DNA of 64,000 bases from Otatea glauca (Eukaryota > Streptophyta > Magnoliopsida > Poales > Poaceae): positions 13,555,278 through 13,619,277 of the forward strand of contig CM070720.1 of the NCBI GenBank assembly GCA_036346275.1, written 5' to 3'. Positions 57,027 through 64,000 of the stretch are shown here, piece by piece (position 1 is the stretch's first letter; each line of letters begins with the position of its first letter). Under the pieces are notes generated by a model. It had not been told where the DNA came from, did no database searches, and was given only the letters and a program-made list of their open reading frames with translations. The position numbers and the translations under genes are program-made.

Positions 57027-58876
57027 ATTCAACAACTCAATATCATTGTGTGACAACACATAACACACTTTTGCATAAACATGTTCTATGTTCCATTGGT
57101 CAAGATTAATTCGAACTTTCAAAATGATATCAATAACCCGTTGCATGGCTAAGCACACTATTCACGATCTAACCAACCCACGTTGGTATCTATTAGCAAC
57201 CAACTAATAATGAATCATCCAAGGGTAATAAATAATCATGGTATACAAATGACAAGGTAGGCATAATCCGATTGGGTCGAATAATTAGATCCCAAACTAA
57301 TTAAAAACAGTTCTAAGAATAAAATAACATGTAGTAATTTAGAACAATATAGCATTTGTAAAAATAGATTCAACATGATTAAAGCACAACTTACCTTGGA
57401 AAAGCTCTTGTTCCTACTGTAGACCTTGCTCTTGAATCAACACTTCACCCTCGAATGCTCCGGGTACTTCGATGTCTATGCGAATCGAGAAAAAATAGCA
57501 AATAAATACAAAGCCAAAGAGCAAACAAACTCCAAAAATCAAATAAAATTCACCATTAAATTGATCACAATTTTAAAGAAATTAGAAACTTGAATTGCCT
57601 CAATCGGAGCTCATATGAAGAAGAAAAAGCTCTCGAAAGATTCAAATAAAAGAAAAAAATTAGAAAAAGAATAAATCTATATATTTTTGAATTATTTTTC
57701 TACTGAAAAAACCTATTAATGACATCAGCTGACACATGGCAAATCCCACTGAGGCTGACATGTGGGCCCAAGCTCAGTGGACTGGGTCCACAAGATCCCC
57801 CTTGGTCTATAGTGAACTGGGTTCACAGCACCACATCTGACATGCAGGCTCGTGTGACGTGGCAGCTGATTGGGCACTGGTCCGATGTGGCAGCTTACTG
57901 ATCCTCCAGGTGGACGCCATGTAACCTCCACATTCAACACCGGGTCCACGCCATGTTGCCACAACCGAGCAACTCCAGCGACAACCTCCCGCGGTGGAGC
58001 TCCACCAGAGCCAATGAAGATGGCACGCAATCTAGTGAACGGTAGCTAAACTCGGCGCAAAACTCATAGATCTGAAGTGGCACGATGTGACAATCTCAGA
58101 TCTGGGCTCGAACATGGTGGAGACTGCTTGACGATGATGAACTTTGACGAAAAACCGCGGCAGCTTCCTCTTCCTCTCCAGCGTACTAGATCTCAGCAAC
58201 GCGACCACCTCGAGCGACGATACCTAGGGCAACAGCTGCGGCGAGAGATGACGATCCTCGGGCTATGACCCACGCCTTAAATAGCCTCATCTACCATGCT
58301 CAATCCATACTTCCATGCACAGATGGTGGTGGAAATCGTATCCGAGACGGAGACGACGGCAACGCTGAGCGTCAATCCAAACCATACATATGTCAGCCAT
58401 CCAACGATCTCTGTCATGGGAATGCGGCTTAATCTCGAATGTCCACGTGGTAAGATCCAATGGCCCAAAACCTTTAGGGTTTCTATTATCCCTGAATGAT
58501 CTTGACCATTCAACAAATCCAACGACCACAATGCATCAGGGTTCTGGATCACCCACCACTGTCCGACCGAAAACCAACGACCACGGATCTAGGACATCAT
58601 GGCTAATAGGCCTCGGCTGGGCTAGACCAGGCTGGCATGGATATCTGGGCTAGACTGGGCTGACAGTGGGGAGAGGAGCTCGGTGATTCGATCCGTGAGT
58701 GAGCATCGCATCTAAGCAGAAAAGGACACCGTGGTTGGTGAAGGCAGGAAATTTTGGTGGCTTTATGGAGCTTGTGGTGCATCAACCATGGCAGTGGCAA
58801 TGACAGGGCAGTAGCAAGGCATAACGACGGGCTTGATGGTACGCTTGCAGGTGCAAGCGACGACGCAAGGTAGTGG
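57027..58876 (-). repeat. Truncated chromovirus LTR fragment
   Basis: On the minus strand it matches the middle of LTR-Y and the solo LTR at 9065-12262. It includes the block read on the plus strand as ACATGATTAAAGCACAACTT, the AGCTCCGATTGAGG-like phrase, and the GC-rich island with CTTAAATA (58276-58283). The outer end of the LTR (CCCGACA side) is missing at 57027, and the other end is cut by the foldback at 58877. Small frames at 57719-58653 are shadows. Confidence 0.75.
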
Positions 58877-61398
58877 TGGCCAAGGTTTCAAATTTCGGTT
58901 TCGCAATAAATTTCGCCCCGGGCCGGATAACGAAATTTCGGCGAAATTTCGAAATTTCGGAATTATTTCAGACAAAATTTGAATTTGAAAATTCAAATCC
59001 GGTCCAATCCGGGAAAAAAAACCGAAATTCGTGAAAAAACCGAAATTTGGGTTTTTTAACTGGTGAAAAGTGGTCTAAACGTTATCGAAAAATTTTGAAA
59101 TGTTTTTTGGAGGTTCCTGACACAATGCTGATGTTCTCACAAAAAATTCAACTGATTATCACATCTGAGGAATTGTTAAAAATTCGGAGAGTGGTACTGT
59201 CCTGATAAAACACTGACCGATAAGTTTGATCGGAATGGAAAATGGTACAAATCAAGTTATAAACTGTTGAAATTTTTTGTGCATGGTTATGATCCATAAC
59301 TAATGTTCTCGTAAAAATTTCAACTGATTATCACATGTGAGGAATTTTTAAAAATTCGGAGAGTGGCGCTGTCCTGATAGAACACTGACCAACAAGTTTG
59401 ATCCGAATGGAAAATGATACAAATGAAGTTAGAAACTGTTGAACTTTTTTGTTCATGGTTATGATGTATCTATAATACTCTCATAAAATTCTCAGATGAT
59501 GATCAAACTGTATGAATTTTTAAAAATTCGAACAGTACTACTGCCATGTTAAAAGGCTTACCGGCAAACTTGAACAAAATAAAAAATTATGTAAACCATA
59601 AAATTTTTTGAAAATTTTAAAGAATGGTGATAAGGAAGTTCTTAATATCCCATAAAAATTGTGATTCACGATCACACTCCAGTGAATTTATAAAATTCTT
59701 ACAAGGCACAGTAACATTTATGTTCTTTTCTTTTTGATTTTTGAAATATAATATAACAAACTAAGTTCAATGCTTACATAGATTTGATTGACAAAACAAA
59801 CAAAGTTGAAATTTTTTGAAAAATTTATATAATTTTACTGAGTCAATTATTAATCTCTCAAAAAAATTTAGATCATAATGACACTCAAGAAAATTTATAA
59901 AATTCTGACAATTTAACTGTCCCAATTATGTTCATTCTGTTTTTCATTTTTTAAAGATAACAAATGAAGTTAAATTATTTTAAAATTTTTTATGTATGAT
60001 TCTAATCTACTAAGGATAGTACCATAAAATTTTCAGATTATTATCATGCTTGTACAATTTTATAAAAATCTGACAGTGTTTCTGCCAAAATTTTAAAATG
60101 TTTAAAAAATTAGGTTTTTCAACAAATTTTCATAGGAGATGACTTTCTTAAGGGTTATTGGACCAAATCCGACCCTAAACTTTCAAAACCGGCCAAAAAA
60201 CATGAAATTCATCTCCAATGAACATTTGTTGAGAAACCGAATTTTTGAAACATTTTAAAATTTTGGCAGAAACACTGTGAGATTTTTATAAAATTGTAAA
60301 GCTTAATAATGAGCTAAAAATTTTATGGTACTATCTTTAGTAGTTTATGGATCATACATAAAAAATTTCAAAATAATTTAGCTTCATTTGTTATCCTTGA
60401 AAAATCAAAAATAGAATGAACAAAATTGTTACAGTTACATTGTCAGAATTTTATAAATTTTCTTGACTGTGATTATGATCTAAAATTTTTGTGAGAGATT
60501 AATAATTGCCTTAGTACCATTATATAAATTTTTCAAAAAATTTCATATTTGTTTGTTTGGTCAATCAAATCTAGGTAAGCATTGAACTTCGTTTGTTATA
60601 TTATATTTCAAAAATCAAAAAGAGAAGAACATAAATGGTACTGTGCCTTGTAAGAATTTTATAAATTCATTGGAGTGTGATCATGATTCAAATTTTTATG
60701 AGATATTAAGCACTTCCTTATCACCCTTCTGTAAATTTTCAAAAATTTTAAAAAAAAATTATTGCTAAAGCAAATCTATATATTGATCATCAGGCTTTTA
60801 TCAGAACGTAGCACTGTCTGATACATCAGGACCATCCACAAAATTTTTCAAAAGTTCTTAACGTGGTTTAGATAATTTTTCATTTTGTTCAAGTTTGCCA
60901 GTAAGCCTTTTAACAGGGCAGTAATACTGTTCGAATTTTTAAAAATTCATAAAGTTTGATCATCATCTGATAATTTTATGAGAACATTAGAGGCACATCA
61001 TAACCATGCAAAAAAAATTCAAAAGTTTATAATGCGGTTTGAACTATTTTGCATTCGGTTCAAAATTGTCAGTTAGTGTTTTATCAGGATAGTAGCAATG
61101 TTTGAATTTTTAAAAATTCCAGTCTTCAGAATTATCTGAAATTTTTATGGCAATATCATCTACGTGTCATGACTCTCCAAAAAAAATTCAATTTTTTTTG
61201 ACATTGTTTGACCCACTTTTCTACCATTGCAAAAACACCGAAATTTTGGGTATTTCACCCGAAATTTCGGGATTTCTCGGTAGCAAACGGACCGGATTTG
61301 AATTTTGGTTTTTGAATTTCGGACGAGATTTTGTCTAAATTTCATCATCCGGTCCTAACCAAGATTTTATCCAAAAACGAAATTTGAATCCTTGGCCC
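58877..61398. mobile_element. Large foldback element built of diverged tandem monomers
   Basis: The ends are inverted (left GGCCAAGGTTTCAAATTTCG, right reversed GGCCAAGGATTCAAATTTCG), and the inversion continues through the whole element. The left arm (to about 60139) pairs with the right arm (from about 60206). For example 59895-59985 matches the reverse of 60365-60455 at roughly 88%. Each arm consists of about six or seven diverged units of about 170-200 bp, marked by a recurring AAAATTC/GAATTT palindrome (GAATTTTTAAAAATTC in some) and an ACTGTC-like phrase. There is no coding capacity. No convincing target duplication was found. It resembles foldback or long-TIR DNA transposons; the superfamily is unknown. 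Confidence 0.82.
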
Positions 61399-62293
61399 TG
61401 AGCAGTTACTCAACATGCTCTTATCCATTGACCACACTGACTAGAGTACAGGATTGTGCTGATTGAGGTTATGGATTTGAATTAATAATTTTTGAGAGAT
61501 GCTTTTTATACATTTTTTAAAATTGTATAAATATTGAAACATGAACGAAAGATAAATAGTGATTATTAACACCTTGACTCGCTTCAAAATTTGCGTAACT
61601 TGTATTGAATAGAGATACACTGAGGCACCTCTTAATTTTTTTAATTCAAAATGAAACATGCGCAGTCCCTCGTGCGTATTATTTCCCTCCCTTTTGAATT
61701 TGCTTTGTGTTGCGCTTTGCTCCTCCTGCCAGCCGCACACACCTTTGTCAGTTGCTCATCCCTCAGGGCATCGCTCCAGTGCCTCGTCGCTGTCATCACT
61801 CCACTAAAGCTCCGCCGCCGAGTTTGGAGCCGCTTCGACTTGTGCGGCTATTCAACTCTGCACCAAGGCCTCGTCACCGTATTCATCGTCGAGGTTGTGA
61901 AATAAGGGCAGATTTGTAAAGGATTTAAATCGCGGTCTGTCGCGGTGAGATATGAAAAAGCTATCGTAGGCTATTATGGAGGCTACGCTATACGTTGCAA
62001 TTTCCTATAATGTATATTTTTTTTACTATTTCATGTGGTATCAATAATTTGTATATAACGAACTATATTCAAATTGGACGTACAAGTAATGGTTATTATT
62101 ATTATTTGTACAATATGTAACAGAAAATAATCTATCTAATTATGTAAATTTAATAGATGAATTTGGATTCTTAACTAATATTTATTATTTCTACGAGCCA
62201 AATTAATTCAATTTAAGTATGATAAAAGATGATCATATATCTAAAAAAATTAATGTTTAGAAATAGAGAGAGAATTGACACATGTAGTAGAGC
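61399..62293. other. Unassigned spacer with a GC-rich patch
   Basis: A GC-rich segment at about 61690-61905 carries an 84-codon frame starting at 61651 with a hydrophobic start. I see no family match and treat it as unassigned. The rest is AT-rich with no recognisable element ends. Confidence 0.4.
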
Positions 62294-62449
62294 TAGTGAT
62301 AACCAAACGGACCGACACGCGGCACGGCACTGTGCGTCCAGCCCGAGCACGGCACAGCCCGGCACGTTTAGCCCGTTTAAAAAAATAGCCGTTGGGGTCT
62401 TAAAAAATTCAAAAAAATCTGAAAATATTTAAAAAAATCCCAAATTTTT

Positions 62450-62461
62450 TCCTATAAATAG
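62450..62461 (+). promoter_or_regulatory. Putative hAT transposase TATA box
   Basis: CCTATAAATAGG lies about 250 bp upstream of the first transposase frame, at the end of an AT-rich stretch following the subterminal repeats. Confidence 0.5.
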
Positions 62462-62704
62462 GTAGCTGCCTCCCATTTCCACACCAGCAATCTTGCATTC
62501 TCTTCTACTCATTCTCTTGTGGAAATTCTTTTGCTCTTGGTGGTAATTTGGCAAAATTCAAAATAGTTTTGTCAAAAATAAAAAAATCTAAAATTCGGCT
62601 TCGGTCAAGAAATCAAGGTGGTAATTGTGATTTATTTTTTCATTTTGTTAGTATTTTAAATCATACTTTAGTATTAATATCGTCATTATTTCTTGTAGTT
62701 TGCT

Positions 62705-64000
62705 TTGTGGAGCCGGGATTTTCCGTCGTTCGCAGCTTCTAATTTCGGTATTTCACCCGAGGAGTTTCTTGCATCACATGCCCAAGAAGCTGCAGGAGCT
62801 GTGTCATCCTCAGGCTCTACAAGTGCTACTGTGTCAACAAGCATCGGGACGAAAAGAACAAGACACAGTACATCGGGAGTCTGGGAAGATTTCGACCAGA
62901 TTTTTGAGACATCAATCGACGTTCAGATCAGGTATGCTGTTTGTAAATATTGTAAGCATAAATTAACTATAAAATCTTCAGGTGGAACGGGGCACTTGAA
63001 GAGGCATGCTGAGAGCTGTAGAAAAAAAAGCGGAGATAGCTTTGAGACAGACGCAGCTGTAGTACAACCCTGACGGTACGGTACGTAACTGGGACTACAA
63101 TCCTGAGGTAGCTCGTGAATCTCTTTGCCGTTTAATCGCTTCTAAAGATCTTCCTTTAAACTTTGGTGAGTCAGCTACGTTTGAAAGCTATATTAGGACC
63201 GCTCATAATCCTACGTTTTCTACAGTTTCTAGACAGACAACAACTAGAGATTTGATTAAATATTATAATAATTATCGCAATAACCTAAAAGAAAAATTTA
63301 GTACCTGTACTTTTTCTGTGTCTTTTACATATGATATATGGAGTGGTAGAGCTAAAGAGGATTACTTAGTGTAGTTGCTCATTACGTAAACGATGATTGG
63401 CAACTAGAAAAGAGAATTATAGGATTCAAATTAATTGATGTAGCACACACTAGTGAAAATATTGCTGATTGTATTGTAAAAGTTGTGGAAGATTTTGATC
63501 TTAGTGATAAGATTTTTGCAATAACATTAGATAATGCTTCTGCAAATACCTCTGCTATGAACATTCTTACTCCGTTTTTCAATTCCTATGCTTCTTTCTT
63601 ATTACATCAGCGTTGTGCTTGCCATATTATTAATCTTATAGTTAAATCTGGTTTTAAGAGGTTATATAAGTATCTTGAACCTTTTCGCACTACAATATCT
63701 TACTTAAATTATTCTAAATCAACGAGTAGCGGCATTTAAGATTTATTGTATTGCAATGAATGTGCGTCCACGTAAGTTTGGTTTGAATATGCCTGTTAGA
63801 TGGAACTCTACTTACTTGATGCTTAAGAATCCCGTACCATATGAGAGCATATTTTCTGTTTTTATTAACACGCCTTTGTCATTACAGGATGGTCAGCCGC
63901 TACTCACAGAGCAACATTGGTATATTGCTAAATACTTGCTGTCATTTTTAGAACTTTTTTGAATCTACTATTGCTTTATCTGGAGTTTATTACGCAACCT
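62705..64000 (+). pseudogene. hAT transposase with BED zinc finger, frameshifted, 3' end outside window
   Basis: The first frame (62705-63073) holds a Ser/Thr-rich lead and a BED finger (VWEDFDQIF, CKYCKHKLTIKSSGGTGHLK, RHAESC; C2H2 ligands present). A frameshift near 63065 leads to YNPDGTVRNWDYNPEVARES and FSVSFTYDIWSGR (first catalytic Asp region). A second near 63372 leads to VAHYVNDDWQLEKRIIGFKL and FAITLDNASANTSAMN (second Asp region), then QRCACHIINLIVKSG. A third near 63735 leads to LNMPVRWNSTYLMLKN, a conserved hAT block. The catalytic Glu and the dimerisation domain lie beyond the window. A stop at 63961-63963 (ELF*) may be a further defect. Three or more frame breaks make it non-functional. 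It is RICESLEEPER/Ac-like in order. Confidence 0.88.

Larger units (their letters stand above)
62294..64000 (+). mobile_element. hAT transposon, left part (runs off the window)
   Basis: The probable terminus TAGTGATAACCAAACGGACC (62294) is followed by GC-rich subterminal GCACGGCAC/CCCGGCACG repeats, typical of plant hAT elements. A TATA-like CCTATAAATAGG (62450-62461) precedes the transposase. The other end is outside the window, so the 8-bp duplication cannot be tested. Confidence 0.7.

Noticed and set aside
61651..61905. Small secreted-protein-like frame
   Set aside because: The start is hydrophobic but there is no family match, no Cys pattern repeated elsewhere and no clear promoter, so it was left unassigned.

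Overview
This is nuclear DNA of a plant, almost certainly a grass and probably Oryza or a close relative. The evidence is an intron-rich chromomethylase gene, a lectin-receptor-kinase relic, Stowaway-like and hAT-like MITEs, and a dense nest of LTR retrotransposons with very long (about 3 kb) LTRs. These resemble the rice RIRE3/RIRE8-type chromoviruses as I remember them; I could not run a search. Only one probable working host gene is visible, the 3' end of a CMT-type DNA methyltransferase at the left edge. Nearly everything from about 5 kb onward is transposon-derived.

Layout. 1-1491: last exons of the chromomethylase (+). 1492-3530: intergenic. 3530-4590: lectin receptor kinase pseudogene (-). 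5.3-6.0 kb: two MITEs. 6167-8830: pol-less Ty1/copia element (-). 9065-12262: solo LTR (-) with a perfect TSD, apparently splitting a short exon-like reading frame. 12419-12649: hAT-like MITE. 12862-16058 plus 27642-27905: 3' LTR and gag end of a chromovirus (-), split by a complete 11.6-kb Tat-lineage Ty3/gypsy element at 16059-27641 with TSD AATGG. That Tat element has gag-pol on the minus strand and an intron-containing plant-mobile-domain (PMD) gene on the plus strand, tail to tail with pol.

28.05-54.7 kb is a nested and duplicated chromovirus complex (+). Element A (gag end, protease, RT, RNase H, integrase, chromodomain; LTR type X) was hit in its integrase by element B (six-zinc-knuckle gag, ruined pol; LTR type Y). 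A later unequal exchange duplicated about 5.5 kb (LTR-Y, the A integrase end and the first half of LTR-X), and one B copy collapsed to a solo LTR. The final X LTR was then split by a 5.1-kb reverse solo LTR with TSD TATGT. 54.7-57.0 kb holds unassigned repeats: a 191-bp tandem repeat, a 51/52-bp hairpin and a TCGCCC hairpin array. 57.0-58.9 kb is an LTR fragment (-). 58877-61398 is a large foldback whose arms are built of diverged monomers of about 170-200 bp. 62.3 kb to the end is an hAT transposase pseudogene that runs out of the window.

The most unusual signals are the dispersion of the hexamer GCCGAT/ATCGGC through the whole Tat element (about 90 copies by eye, in LTRs and in both coding strands), the antisense intron-bearing PMD gene, the foldback of tandem monomers, and the reconstructable unequal-exchange history of elements A and B.
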